Below are positions 1-12,699 of a DNA stretch of 64,000 nucleotides, one piece after another (position 1 is the stretch's first letter; every line of letters begins with the position of its first letter). The translations under genes were made by a program, and so were the position numbers. Origin of the DNA: Synanceia verrucosa. Its lineage: Eukaryota; Chordata; Actinopteri; Perciformes; Synanceiidae. Below the pieces are notes generated by a model. That model had not been told where the DNA came from, ran no database searches, and saw nothing but the letters and a program-made list of their open reading frames with translations. The stretch spans positions 14,611,447 to 14,675,446 of the forward strand of contig CM056553.1 in the NCBI GenBank assembly GCA_029721515.1. Direction: 5' to 3'.

Positions 1-139
1 CTCAAAATCCAAGATCTCCAAATTCTCTCCAAAATTCACAGGGCATCTATAGGCAAATACAACTAAATGACTTACATTAACAATTAAAAGAATGAAATTA
101 AATCCATCAATAAATTAAAATGCTATCGTTTACTGAATA

Positions 140-600
140 GAGAAAATTCTCCAGCATGATATCTGGTCAGCATAAAAAAAACCCAAACAGAGACGCACAT
201 TAACAATGTACAGACTCAGCTACCATCAACCACAGGTTGAAAAAGGTCGGCATCAGAAAGAATGGAAGCCCAGAGAATTAAGAGTATGTAAACGTTGTTT
301 AGGAGAAATAGAAACTGAGGCCCATTTTCTCCTCTCCTGCCCCCAAACTGAGAGAGAGGCTTTCCTCCAGCAGATAACTGCAGCAGATCCATAATATCAG
401 GAAACAAAATGTGACAAACTGTTTATGTCTGGCAGAGGAACCACAATTTATAAAATTAGATGCAAAATATGTAACTCTCTGCCATGATGCCAGAGAAACA
501 CATGCTGATCAGAAACATTATTGCTATTGTATAGCCTAATACAATTGTTTTTTTTTTATTATTATTGTCATTTGATATGAACTATACAGTATGTGTATAT
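140..600 (+). mobile_element. LINE ORF2 C-terminal tail remnant
   Basis: The plus strand encodes a short cysteine/histidine-bearing peptide (206-394) with the pattern EKGRHQKEWKPRE, then CKRCLGEIETEAHFLLSCPQ. This pattern is common at the extreme C terminus of non-LTR retrotransposon ORF2 proteins in fish. Upstream bases 140-205 continue the similarity in other frames, so the copy is frameshifted. An AT-rich tail follows. The copy is 5'-truncated or cut by the window edge. I do not assign a clade firmly. Confidence 0.5.
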
Positions 601-1990
601 ATATTTTTCATTGTATATGACAACTTGTAATTACCTAATGATACCCAATTTTATCAATATTTCCAGGGACACACATTATTCTCTTTATTTTTTAAGTTTC
701 ATTTCATTTATTTGTTTGTTTAATTAAAGGGAGTCATTTTGATGCAGTGACTGATATGCTGCCAGGTCTAACCATGAGTAAAACATTATTGGTCTGGTGA
801 AATGGTCAACTCCAACCAAAAGAAGTCCGGACAAACACACCTGTTAATAAAACACAGTGGACTGGATTAAACAGGCCCACAACTATATGTGATGTCATCC
901 AGATGAAGAAACACCATTATACAACAGCAGCTCCTCTATAGTTTTACTCATTCAGCTTTAAATTTATGACAATCAAACTCTGAGACACAACATTAATTCT
1001 CTGGCTTTACATGCAAGGTCATTGTGTGAAATTACATGTATTCAGGAGGCAGACAGTTCTTTGCGGAGCAATGTAAAAATGAGGTCTAATCCAAACAACA
1101 GTGGATGAAGAAGAAGCCAACAGGAATAAGCTCAGTTTGAAATTACTTCTCAAACAAGTTGTACAAGTTTGCAGGTGCAGGCTATGCAAGATGCACAAAC
1201 ATATATGTATGATTTCCTATTTTATTATTTTCTCTTTTTTTAAGAGTAAAAAGAGACAGAGAGGAATGGGTCTCACTGAAAATAAAATGTTAAAAGGTCA
1301 CATACCAAAGATTAAATTTGCTAACATCTATGGCTTGATTTATTGGTTTCTCTACAATAATAATTGTATTGATGATGTGCTTTACCATTGAGAGGAACTT
1401 GGAAAATGTAAACTGTCAAAGGTCAACACTCAAACTAACAATGCACCTTCAATGTTTCAGCAATGTTGAATCAATGTATGTCCTTGTATTTGGCAAAGAA
1501 CATATGATTAGTGAAAAAGTGAAGACTAAACCTTCTTCATAAAAATTAATGTAACATCACAAGAATGATGTTATACTGATCAGACACCATCAACAGAGCA
1601 CATGAGAGTAGATTTGAAAAAAGGACTTGTGGTAAAGAAACTCTTCTGACTTGAAAAACAAATATAATATTTCCAGGACTAATGGACTATAACTGTTAAG
1701 AATGCATTCAGGACAATTTTGAAACTAAGAAGAACAAGACTTCAACTAAGAAATTAGATAAGGAGAAGGAAAGAGATTTCTGTAACTTAAAGTCTGATCT
1801 CAAGGAGTTATATACAACCAGATCAAAGAAACATCATTTTTAAATCGCAACTTGAAAAGGGAGATAACCTAAATACTACTGAGAAATATTATCGCATGGA
1901 ATCTAAAAAAAATAAAACTTAGTAAGACCAAAACAAACGAAAAAAAAAAAAAAAAAGATAACACAGAGGAGTAAAGGGACACAAAGTAGG
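601..1990. other. Intergenic stretch, nothing recognised
   Basis: This is AT-rich sequence lying in the intron downstream of V1. A 96-codon open frame at 1101-1391 has no recognisable domain and a biased low-complexity composition, so I do not call it a gene. No exon remnant, tRNA or clear repeat was seen. Confidence 0.5.
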
Positions 1991-2005
1991 TTCAGGTCAC
2001 TAGTG

Positions 2006-2026
2006 TTCAGCACCATGGAGAGAGCA
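2006..2026 (+). promoter_or_regulatory. RE1/NRSE-like site downstream of V1
   Basis: TTCAGCACCATGGAGAGAG matches the REST-binding RE1 element (TTCAGCACC, two free bases, GGACAG...) with one change in the second half (GGAGAG). It lies about 116 bp downstream of the V1 donor, in the intron. Confidence 0.6.
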
Positions 2027-2141
2027 ACAGGCTGATACAATTAAATATATTCTACCGCAACAACTCACATGAAAGAAGTGTCTGTGTGTTTGTGTAAAAA
2101 TATTAGGTGTTAAAAATACGTTACACATAGCATGTTCCTAC

Positions 2142-4499
2142 CTCAGGAGAACTATCACAATCTCCAAACGCCTCAGCAAAGTCTGATGGACTTTTCCTCA
2201 GAGTCTGGTCAGCAGGCAGTGTGTTGTCATTGTAAGACGTCACGAACTTAAAGTCACTGGTTCTAGATCCTGTTGTCAGGTAGGCGTCATAATTGTAAGC
2301 GCTGCGCAAAGTTCCTGTTCCATCAACATCTGCGTAATTAGGAGGGAGATAAGCGCTGGGGATGGCAACTGCTCCATCAAACAACAGTCTGGGCTTTCTC
2401 ATGCGACAAAACCTCACACCCAGGATGATGATGATGAAGGTGAGAAAAAAGGTGGACACACACACCAGCGCAATGATCAGATAAGAGGTCAGTTTGGAGT
2501 TCTTCTCGTCATAAGAAATATCCTTCAGCTCTGGCACCTCAGCCAAGTTATCAGAGATCAGTAAATACATGGAGCAGGTGGCAGAGAGAGAGGGCTGTCC
2601 GTTATCTTTCACTGCCACAATAAGGTTCTGTTTCATGCTGTCAGACTCAGAAATGTCCCGCTGCGTCCTGATCTCTCCGCTGTGGAGACCGATGGTGAAA
2701 AGACCCGGATCGGTGGATTTGACTATATGATAGGACAGCCAGGCGTTCTGTCCGGAGTCCGCGTCCACCGCTATCACTTTGGACACCAGAGAGCCTCCGT
2801 GTGCAGCTTTGGGAACCAGCTCGGTCATGAAGGAGTTGCCCTCCGGGGCGGGGTACAGTATCTGAGGAGAGTTGTCATTCACATCTGATATGAAGACACT
2901 GACGGTCACGTTGCTGCTGAGCGGAGGAGAACCGTTGTCTCTGGCCATCACGTGGACTTTAAAACTCCTGAACTGTTCATAATCAAACGACCTCACAGCG
3001 TGGATCACCCCCGTGTCTCCGTTAACGGACAGATAGGAGGACACCGGGGCACCGTTCACCTCACCAGGTAACAGAGAATAAATCACTGTACCGTTTTGTC
3101 TCCAGTCGGGGTCTCGAGCAGTAACGGAACATAAAGTGGAGCCAGGTTTGTTATTTTCACTCACATATGCGCTGTAGGACTGTTCCTCAAACACAGGTGG
3201 GTTGTCGTTGATGTCTGCTACAGATAAGTGAACAGTTTTAGAGGAGGACAGAGGTGGAGAGCCCTCGTCAGTGGCACTGATTGTAATGTTGTAATCAGAC
3301 ACTAGTTCACGGTCCAGTTGTCCTGTGGTCACCAGAGAATAATAGTTTTTAATAGAAGGAACCAACTTAAAAGGGACGTTTTGCTGAATGGAGCAGCGGA
3401 CCTGTCTGTTATTCTCAGAGTCTCTGTCCTGCACGTTAATGATGCCCACCTCTGAACCAGGAGACACGTTCTCAGGTATGGGGTTAGTCACTGATTTCAG
3501 GTTTATAACTGGAGCATTATCATTCACATCTGTGATAGAAATTATTACCTTAGCATAAGATGACAGCCCTAATCCATCTTTTCCTTTAACACGTATTTCA
3601 AATGATGACATAGTCTCATAATCAACAGCACCAATTACTCGTATTTCACCCAATTTACGGTCAATATTAAATATCTTTTTCACATCATCAGTGACATGTC
3701 CAAATTCGTAATTCACATCTCCATTGACTCCCTGGTCTGCATCAGTAGCACTCACTGTGACCACTACAGTATCTACAGGAGTGTTTTCAGGCAGACTGGC
3801 TTTATAAACGCTCTGGCTGAACACTGGGGCGTTATCATTAGCATCCAGCACAGTGACGTGTATGACTACAGTACCTGATCTCTGAGGAGAGCCTCCATCT
3901 AGAGCTGTGAGGAGCAAATTAATCTCTTGTTGTTTTTCTCGATCAAGCTCTTTTTCAAGAACAAGCTCTATTGTGTTTCCATCAACAGCCAAAATGAAAT
4001 TATCATTCTTTTTAAGGCTGTACTGCTGAACTGAATTCTGTCCTACATCCGCATCGTGCGCCTCCTCCATCACAAAACGAGCTCCTCTGTCTGCAGACTC
4101 TCGTATTTCAATATTAATCAAGTCCTCCTTAAATTCAGGGGAGTTATCATTGATATCTTGAATGTGGAGACTAATCCGATGGAGCTCCAGAGGATTCTCC
4201 AGCACAAGCTCATGTTTTAGGACACACGAAGCCTTTTCTCCACAAAGCCCCTCTCGGTCAATCCTGTCGGCAACAATGAGCTCTCCGTTATTCAGGTTTA
4301 TGTCACAGTAACGTTTATCAGTCCCGTCGGTGTCGATGCGAGCTCTTCTGTTAGAGAGCGCTCCCGTCCCCAGACCGAGATCCTTGGCCACATTTCCAAT
4401 AACCGATCCTCGTTTCAGCTCCTCTGGAAAAGAAAAGCTCATGTCTCCATATGCGGCATGCCAAAAAATAAGGAGGAAATAGAGTCTGCACGCGACCAT
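2142..4499 (-). CDS. Protocadherin variable exon V1 (gamma-type)
   Basis: This is a single large exon encoding 786 residues of a neuronal cell-surface homophilic adhesion receptor. Signal peptide about 1-18, EC1 19-123, EC2 124-227, EC3 228-332, EC4 333-437, EC5 438-548, EC6 549-671, membrane segment 672-698, tail 699-786. Calcium-binding motifs (DRE, DxNDN, DxD) recur, and EC1 carries the C-x5-C pair (CGEKASC). The start is the ATG at 4499 (MVACRLYF); the frame is open further up only to a non-ATG codon at 4517. The exon ends in phase 0 at GAG, followed by donor GTAGGAAC; in-frame codons beyond 2142 are intronic. V1 shares an EC2 to mid-EC3 tract with V5. Private changes in the homogenised half include a cysteine in the membrane segment (ALVCVST) and FCRMRK instead of FCRRRK. 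The constant exons are not in the window. Confidence 0.93.
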
Positions 4500-4679
4500 T
4501 TTTAAATCAATCGACAAAAATAATTCCTAAGATGTCAACGAATAGAGGCAACAAACACAGGTCACCTACAACCCGAAAAGAAAAAGCAGCGACTGACTGA
4601 AACTGTTATATCAAGAACACGCAATGGGCGTAAGAGAAGGTCTGTCCACAAAGAACAGAGGAATGAAACTAGTTTAAGG

Positions 4680-4703
4680 CTGGTGTATAGCGACACCGTG
4701 AGT
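4680..4703 (-). promoter_or_regulatory. CSE-like promoter element of V1
   Basis: The 24-bp element reads, on the gene strand, ACTCACGGTGTCGCT followed by a spacer and ACCAG. It ends 180 bp upstream of the ATG. It holds the CGCT core described for clustered-protocadherin CSEs, which bind CTCF, and two CpGs. Confidence 0.75.
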
Positions 4704-4719
4704 TAAATTCAGCAATAAC

Positions 4720-7100
4720 AGCCCAGTGAAATAAAACAGATTGCACATTTACTATGGTGTTTATAATTTTTGCAATAAGTACCACCGTCCATTTAGTTCA
4801 ATAGTTGAAAGACAGAAAGAACACTTTTTTTAATTCTACGTTTTTTTGTTTTTTTGTTTTCTTGAACATATCGAGATGCAAGCTGCATTGACAAAAAAAA
4901 AAAGCTTTGTTAATGAGCTCAGGTTGTCTTTACATTGTCTGAGTTAGCACATCCTCTGATGGGGTAAAAGTTAATTAAATCAGAAGACCATTTCCCCAAA
5001 GATAGACCAGGTTCCAGTTCATTTCCACTATATGTGGTTGAGTGAAGACATAAAACTGACAGGCTGCTGTTACCATAAGCCTGGTTTTTACAACCTGTGT
5101 GCATACCTGCACTTTCAACAAGTTGAACTAGTAACTAGTCTAAAGGTACTGTACAGGCACAACTGGACAGCAAAACGTTTGGTCTAAAACATGTACTGCA
5201 CATGCATGCTGTTTATATAAAACTGCATCACACCTCAATTACAAAGGTCATCATATTACATGGCTGCATGTGTTTGTTATATCATTCATGTCTAAAAACT
5301 TTTGAAATCCTGGCATCACCCAGTCAAAAGCAGGGTTGTATTTGAGCCCACTTGGACAGACAAACGATCAGTTTCAACATGATGTCAGAAGTCAGATTTT
5401 TTTTAAGTTCCAGAAAGAAAGACAAAAACTAAGACTAAGAAAACAATGAGTATTGGGACTGTATCTTAGAACAAAGATATGCAAACAATGAGGAGAAAAG
5501 TCAATGAAAAAAAAATGAGAAAACTTGCTGTGGTGGGAATGAAATCATAACACTCCTCTATCAACATTTAAACAAATGCAAATGTACAGTATAAAATGTA
5601 GCTCTGCCAAGCTACAAATATTATGGAGTTTTATAGTTTTTACATTATGGTACTTCCTCACATAAGGTCACTGTAAAATAGGGCCCAGTTTATAGCTTCA
5701 CAGCATTAATTTTCAATCTAGAAAAAAAGAAAACATTTATGACCTTTAAACAAGTAACATAATAGAGATACACAATGCAGTCTGACAGTCAGCACCTTCT
5801 CAAGAACACAAGCAATAAACAGCCAGTGCTACAAAGGACTAAGTTAGTATCAGTAGAGAAGACATCTCAGCCACTATAAAAAAACCCATTGTTTGTCTAT
5901 GCTTTTATCTTAAACAGGTATTAAACCATTTACTAAGTAGACATTGAAACACCAACAAGAGAGGTCTATGTCACCATATTTAAGAATGTGAGGACTAACT
6001 TTAACTGTAAAGATGCACATTCTTTTGGTGGTGTCTTCCACCTGCAGTGTATATGCTGCTATTAAACAAGACCAGCATGTCTCAGTAGGTTTCAGACATT
6101 CAACTCAAGGGATACATTTTTCGGTGCACCATACACCAAACAAACACATTAGCTTAGATGACCAGAGGGAAATGTATCAACAAAGTCAACTATTCCAAAA
6201 GATATATGATGGCAAAGATGGCTACAGACATCATCTCCTCCACTACAGAGAACATGAGAATGCACCAGATTACAGGCAGTTGTATTGAGTTTGTTTGGAT
6301 ATTAACTCGTCACAGAACTTGAATTATATTGTGATTGTTCGTGTAAATTAATATTTCAGACAAAGAACAAAACAAGATATAAGAAGTTCAAATAGTGATG
6401 TAATTGTTTATGGAGACCAAACATTAGCCCCAACTCAGTATTTGGCTCAAATACTGTAGAAGCTTTGAACTATGAGAAAATGTCTCAGAAAAAAAATGTG
6501 TAAAATCTACTTCACTTAATCACAATCCATCAGATCGGTGGAGCGTTACTGCACTGTAAGGGAAACAATCACCATATCTAACACCATGATTTAATTGAAC
6601 AAGCTCTAAACACCAGAAATATAATCAAATGTAAAATGACAACTTTTTATTGAAGAGTTGAAGAGCTTTGAAAACTTTGTGTTCATGGTGTGAATGAAAT
6701 AGACAAGCAAAGGGCAAACCAAGCAGTGATATGAAAGCCATTCAGTCGGTTTGTCATCAAGAATGACACGAGTACAATATGAAACTGCAGGTTGGATATC
6801 TTTCTGATAGATGTATGCAATGGTCTCAATAGGAAAATTAAAATCACACCCTCAGTTAAAAACAGAGTTCAAACTCTTCAACAACAGATGAAGAGCAATC
6901 AAAATTAAAACTACATTCGTTAAAATTTGTCCCTTATCAAAATAAAAAGAGCAGTATTTTCCAGAAAATGACATGTATAGAAATGACATTAAGTATGTTT
7001 GTTATATAAGATACATTCAGGAAACAAAAACTGAAATATTAACGGGAAAGAATGAATGAAGAGGATAAGATTCAAGACCACAAGTAAATCCGAAGAAACA
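4720..7100. other. Intergenic stretch between V1 and the 7.1-kb remnant
   Basis: This is AT-rich sequence upstream of V1 without recognisable genes. Open frames at 4919-5104 and 6013-6288 show no domain. A bare RE1 half-site (TCAGCACC, about 5789-5796) lacks the GGACAG half. Confidence 0.5.
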
Positions 7101-7103
7101 CTT

Positions 7104-7364
7104 GATGGACCAAACGTAAAGTCACTCGTTCTAGATCCTGTTGTCAGGTAGGCGTCATAATTGTAAGCGCTGCGTAAAGTTCCTGTTCCATCAACATCTG
7201 CGTAATTAGAGGGAGATAAGCGCTGGAGATGGTAATTTCTCCGTCATCCTTCAGCTCTGGCATCTCAGCCAAGTTGTCAGAAATTAGTTAATACGTGGAG
7301 CAGGTGGCAGAGAGAGAGAGTTGTCCATTGATTCACTGGAACAACAAGGTAGATTTATGTTTTA
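7104..7364 (-). pseudogene. Remnant of a protocadherin variable exon (tail and EC6, membrane segment deleted)
   Basis: On the minus strand this segment matches the shared 3' half of the V exons. It carries the tail region (from about SRTSDF back through LRSAYNYDAY to PPNYADVDG) and then jumps directly to the end of EC6. The membrane-spanning part is deleted at about 7233. The last ~35 tail codons and the donor are also lost, joining at 7110. Stops and small changes are present, for example TTAGTTAA in the EC6 part. No full reading frame is possible. It shows that a further variable exon once stood between V1 and V2. Confidence 0.85.
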
Positions 7365-7630
7365 GTAAAAAGAAATTAAATTAAATCGGATCTTCACCGA
7401 GCCACCAGTTTGATCTCAAGGTAGGGAAGTGAAAAAGGACTTATATGGCTACTACATTGGAGCAACAACATATACCATTGACAATATTAAAACATTTAAA
7501 GCAAAGATAAATTATAATACCACAGATATTAATAATATGGAATCTAAAAGATAAAACACAGCAAGAAAAAAAAATGTGACAAAATAGGAGAGAGGACTGA
7601 AAGGAAGCAAAGATGCAGCAGTTCACCACT
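7365..7630. other. Short spacer between remnant and V2 RE1
   Basis: AT-rich; nothing recognised. Downstream flank sequence here resembles that of V1 and the 28.5-kb remnant. Confidence 0.4.
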
Positions 7631-7631
7631 G

Positions 7632-7652
7632 TTCAGCACCAAAGACAGCACC
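7632..7652 (+). promoter_or_regulatory. RE1/NRSE-like site downstream of V2
   Basis: TTCAGCACCAAAGACAGCACC differs from the RE1 consensus (TTCAGCACC, NN, GGACAGCGCC) at two positions, the closest full-length match in the window. It lies 139 bp downstream of the V2 donor. Confidence 0.7.
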
Positions 7653-7790
7653 AAGCTGATACAATCAAATACATGCTACTGACTGGAACACATAGAGACA
7701 GAAGTCACATGAACAAAGTCTGTGTGTGTGTCTCAAAATATTAAAGACGTTTTAAACATATGGAACGGACGACATATAGCATGTTCCTAC

Positions 7791-10193
7791 CTCAGGAGAA
7801 CTGTCACAATCTCCAAACGCCTCAGCAAAGTCTGATGGACTTTTCCTCAGAGTCTGGTCAGCAGGCAGTGTGTTGTCATTGTAAGACGTCACGAACTTAA
7901 AGTCACTGGTTCTAGATCCTGTTGTCAGGTAGGCGTCATAATTGTAAGCGCTGCGCAAAGTTCCTGTTCCATCAACATCTGCGTAATTAGGAGGGAGATA
8001 AGCGCTGGGGATGGCAACTGCTCCATCAAACAACAGTCTGGGCTTTCTCCTGCGACAAAACCTCACACCTAGGATGATGATGATGAAGGTGAGAAAAAAG
8101 GTGGACACAGACACCAGCGCGATGATCAGATAAGAGGTCAGTTTGGAGTTCTTCTCGTCATAAGAAATATCCTTCAGCTCTGGCACCTCAGCCAAGTTAT
8201 CAGAGATCAGTAAATACATGGAGCAGGTGGCAGAGAGAGAGGGCTGTCCGTTATCTTTCACTGCCACAATAAGGTTCTGTTTCATGCTGTCAGACTCAGA
8301 AATGTCCCGCTGCGTCCTGATCTCTCCGCTGTGGAGATCGATGGTAAAAAGTCCCGGATCGGTGGATTTGACTATATGATAGGACAGCCAGGCGTTCTGT
8401 CCGGAGTCCGCGTCCACCGCTATCACTTTGGACACCAGAGAGCCTCCTTGTGCAGCTTTGGGGACCAGCTCGGTCATGAAGGAGTTGCCCTCCGGGGCGG
8501 GGTACAGTATCTGAGGAGAGTTGTCATTCACATCCGATATGAAGACACTGACGGTCACGTTGCTGCTGAGCGGAGGAGAACCGTTGTCTCTGGCCATCAC
8601 GTGGACTTTAAAACTCCTGAACTGTTCATAATCAAACGACCTCACAGCGTGGATCACCCCCGTGTCTCCGTTAACGGACAGATAGGAGGACACCGGGGCA
8701 CCGTTCACCTCACCAGGTAACAGAGAATAAATCACTGTACCGTTTTGTCTCCAGTCGGGGTCTCGAGCAGTAACGGAACATAAAGTGGAGCCAGGTTTGT
8801 TATTTTCACTCACATATGCGCTGTAGGACTGTTCCTCAAACACAGGTGGGTTGTCGTTGATGTCTGCTACAGATAAGTGAACAGTTTTAGAAGAGGACAG
8901 AGGTGGAGAGCCCTCGTCAGTGGCACTGATTGTAATGTTGTAATCAGACACTAGTTCACGGTCCAGTTGTCCTGTGGTCACCAGAGAATAATAGTTTTTA
9001 ATGGAAGGAACCAACTTAAAAGGGACGTTTTGCTGAATGGAGCAGCGGACCTGTCTGTTATTCTCAGAGTCTCTATCCTGCACGTTAATGATGCCCACCT
9101 CTGAACCAGGAGACACGTTCTCAGGTATGGGGTTAGTCACTGATTTCACACTGATAGAAGGTGGGTTGTCATTTACGTCTATTATATCTATAATCACTGT
9201 ACAGTACGAGGTAAGACCCGGTCCATCCTTTGCTCTTATTCGCAGTTCAATGGATGTCTCAGTCTCATAATCGACAGAGCCAGTGACTCTTATCTCCCCT
9301 GTCTTCTGATCAAGTGAAAACAAAGAGACATGTTCACCAGATACATGATCAAAAGTGTACGTTACATCTCCATTGATTCCCTGGTCTGCATCAGTAGCAC
9401 TCACTGTGACCACTACAGTATCTACAGGAGAGTTTTCAGTCAGACTGGCTTTATAAACGCTCTGGCTGAACACTGGGGCGTTATCATTAGCATCCAGCAC
9501 AGTGACGTGTATGACTACAGTACCTGATCTCTGAGGAGAGCCTCCATCTAGAGCTGTGAGAACTAATTTTAGTTCTTTCTCTTGTTCTCGGTCTAATTCT
9601 TTTACCAAAACCAACTCCGAGTGTTTTCGTCCACTCCCGTCTGTATTTACATTTATGTTGAAATAGTCATTATTTTGTAAACTGTAGCGCTGCACAGTGT
9701 TTGTACCGATATCTGCATCATGGGCTTCAGTGAGTAAGAATATCTCCCCTTTGTCCGCTGATTCTCTTATTTCAAATGTAATCAAGTCCTCGCTGAACTG
9801 TGGGGCGTTGTCGTTTATGTCCTTCACATGAACACTGATACGATGCAGCTCCAAAGGGCTTTCCAAAACGAGCTCCTCTTTTAAAACGCAGGTGGCCTTC
9901 TTACCACAAAGACCTTCCCTGTCGATCCTCTCAGTGACAATCAAATCCCCAGTGCTCAGATTAATTTCACAGAAGCGTTTGTCATTCCTGTCTGTGTCAA
10001 TACGAGCTTTACGCGAGGATAGTGTGGCAATCCCGAGGCCGAGATCTTTGGCTATATTTCCAATCACAGAGCCGCGTTTCATCTCCTCTGCAACAGAGTA
10101 GCTCACGTCTCCATACGCGAAATGAAAGCTGAAGAGCAGGAAAACAACACAATAGCGATTCATAAAAAATCCTCTGAACGCTGCATTCCCCAT
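7791..10193 (-). CDS. Protocadherin variable exon V2 (gamma-type)
   Basis: The exon encodes 801 residues: signal peptide about 1-28, EC1 29-133, EC2 134-242, EC3 243-347, EC4 348-452, EC5 453-563, EC6 564-686, membrane segment 687-713, tail 714-801. The first ATG is at 10193 (MGNAAFRGFF). A second in-frame ATG at 10163 (MNRYCVVFLL) would give a tidier signal peptide, so the true start is uncertain between the two. The phase-0 donor GTAGGAAC follows GAG at 7791. EC1 to EC3 form their own class: EC2 carries EKELKLVLTALD, and EC3 ends in IDVNDNPPSI. Private changes in the shared half are KAAQGG and FTIDLHSG in EC6, the repeat used for cis dimers in this family. Confidence 0.94.
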
Positions 10194-10385
10194 GATCGAC
10201 CAGGTGTCACTCCTTCTCTTGTCTATTATTTCAAATGATCAGACAGTTGTCTCCCTCCTTTCATCCGAATATAAATTACGAAGAAGGCCTTTTTATTCGT
10301 CCTTTGCCGACGGACACACCGCTTCACAATAAAGCTTTGCAGTGGTGGAAAGAATGGATGAAGCTGCAGACACTTTCGGCCTTTG

Positions 10386-10409
10386 TTGGTGCACAGTGAC
10401 ACCAACAGT
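10386..10409 (-). promoter_or_regulatory. CSE-like promoter element of V2
   Basis: Gene-strand sequence ACTGTTGGTGTCACT, spacer, ACCAA, ending 193 bp upstream of the first ATG. It is the most diverged element of the series: the flank is ACTGTT rather than ACTCAY, and the core is CACT rather than CGCT. Confidence 0.6.
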
Positions 10410-10419
10410 TTCAATCAGG

Positions 10420-12690
10420 TATAGCACTACAAACTATGATCTGTTGACAATTCCACTGTCTCTTTTAAGGCGAAACATACTAATATTCAACTTATAAGTG
10501 TCTATCATAAGGGCACTACCATTCAGACTGTGTAATAGATATAATTGCTACTATTCATGACCGTGAAGCTGTTATGACTATCTTACCATGGAATGCAATT
10601 GCCATATCTTCACCAACCCAATTGTTATTTACTGACTAATCAATATCTCTCTACATTGTCTTCTTTATATACTGACTGTAGAACAAATCAACAATGTTTC
10701 ACTGCAAAAGACACTGTGCTTAACCATAAGCTATATTTCATTACTCAATTACAAATAAATAATACATCACAACCTAATTCAAAGATGAAATGTCACTTAC
10801 AAATCTTGGTTAACTGCATGGAAAAAAAATCTGCACCAAATACCAAAACTAAACCAAGTAAGGTCAGGTAACAATGACACACAAAGCAACATTTTCAGTA
10901 AGTGTCATTCATCTCTTCGGCAGACTTTGAAATTAGAGGCCAGCGTGCCTCTAGAAAGCATCACAAACAGGACAAGAGGTTACAAAAGGGAAACAGAGAG
11001 GCATGACTAAAACATTTCTGCAGTGAATACAGCTTGACAGCTCTTAAATAGGCTACTATCTGCTGTACTATTTAATGTATGTCCTAAAAATGAAAATGCA
11101 TTTAGTTAAAGTGAAAGTTTTAACAATGCTGTGTGTTAAAGGGCCAATTCTCAGATAGCATTATACTGGGTTGAAATGTACTATAAGAGAGCACACACTT
11201 AAACTTGTGTTAAAAAAAACACCCTAATTAATTCAACACAAGGAAAAAATTGTATCAATTATCACAGTCAATGAGCTCACATTGTCCCTCAAATTTTGAG
11301 GCATACCTCAAATTGATGTATACCTCAAATGTTGTATGTACAAAGATGCAGTACAGATAGTTCATGCAAATCTCTGAAACAGATGGTGCACGAGTGCAAC
11401 ATTATAACTTATACAATTTACTGAAAGTAAACACTTACATAAGACGTTGTTGTGACAGAAGCAGTGCCCTTCAGTGACCTACACGTTCTATTTCTAAATG
11501 ATTGACATGATGACCTGCTGAACACTGAGATAAAAGCTATTTCAAACGACTCAATGCTCAACTTAATTCACCAACAGAAACTGAAGTAACATTGCTTCAA
11601 GTGCATTTTTTTAAACTGTGTTATTTCACAAATATTATAAGCTTTATAACTGTAGTTCCTAAAACAAATAAGTCATCAAATGTAGTGTCGCGTGAAAGCA
11701 AAACTTCTAAAGCACTTACCAGTTCACTTGTTTGAAACATGATGACAAAAAAAATACACTGGGAGTAAGAATGCTGTCTCATTATTAACTATATTTTCAA
11801 CATAATGTTGTATGGTTAAATCAAAAGCCTTTATTGCCTTTAACGTTACGTGCTGGAATAATTAGAATCTATCCATTATTTTATCATGAAGAAGGGATCA
11901 ACGACTACATGCAGTTGTGTCCCGACATATAGTTTCATCCAAAGCCACTATGTAAAAAACACAAGAAATTACTTAACAATGAAAGGAAGAGTCAAACTAA
12001 CACAAAATTACAAGTTATGATTTTGTAATTCTTAAAAGCATATCCACAAAAAAAAGAGAGAATGTAATAGTCATCACATTGGAAGAGGTCAGCAAACACT
12101 ACTGACTATGATTTCACTCAGGTCAAAGCATTTCTGTTCAAGAGCTGGGTATTCATCTGATGTCAAATATTGTTATGATTGAAATGTTTTTCTACATGCA
12201 TTTATAATGTTTCCAAATAATCTCTAAAACAAACACATGTTACTGAAGACATTCTAATGCATGAAACGTGTTGAAACACATTGTTTAAATGTTGTAGTAG
12301 TTGTAGTGATAGTAGTGTAGTGTTTACTGCACCAAGAAGAAGAATGTTTCAACATGTTTTACCGGAATATTTTATTCTTAAATGTATTTATATCTAAATA
12401 TTCGTCAGGATTACACCATAGTACGGTCTAATTTAAAGAGAAAAATCATCACCAAATACAACAAAAAAAAAAACACAAAGTCACAACACACTGGGATGTA
12501 CTATAAAGTCTGGAATGCCTTAAACACACTTGACAAGTACCACAAATAGAATAAATGCCAACAAACAGTTTAATTCCAAATACCAATGAAAGACTGCATT
12601 AACGATGCAAAATTCAGCCAGGAGATGTGGAAGACAGAAGTAAAAAAATAATTTGAACTTAAGTGTTTCGCATAACTTCTTTAGATTAAT
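10420..12690. other. Intergenic stretch between V2 and the Tc1-type element
   Basis: AT-rich; no exon remnant, RE1 site or recognisable repeat was found. The open frame at 10593-10871 has no domain. No RE1 appears anywhere from 10410 to the V3 donor, unlike every other interval. Confidence 0.5.
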
Positions 12691-12699
12691 GTGGAAATA

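Noticed and set aside
760..780. CSE-like stretch (CCAGGTCTAACCATGAGT)
   Set aside because: It lacks the GACACC core and no variable exon lies 200 bp to its left; a LINE remnant does.
5788..5796. RE1-like half-site GTCAGCACC
   Set aside because: Only one half is present; no GGACAG half at the proper distance.
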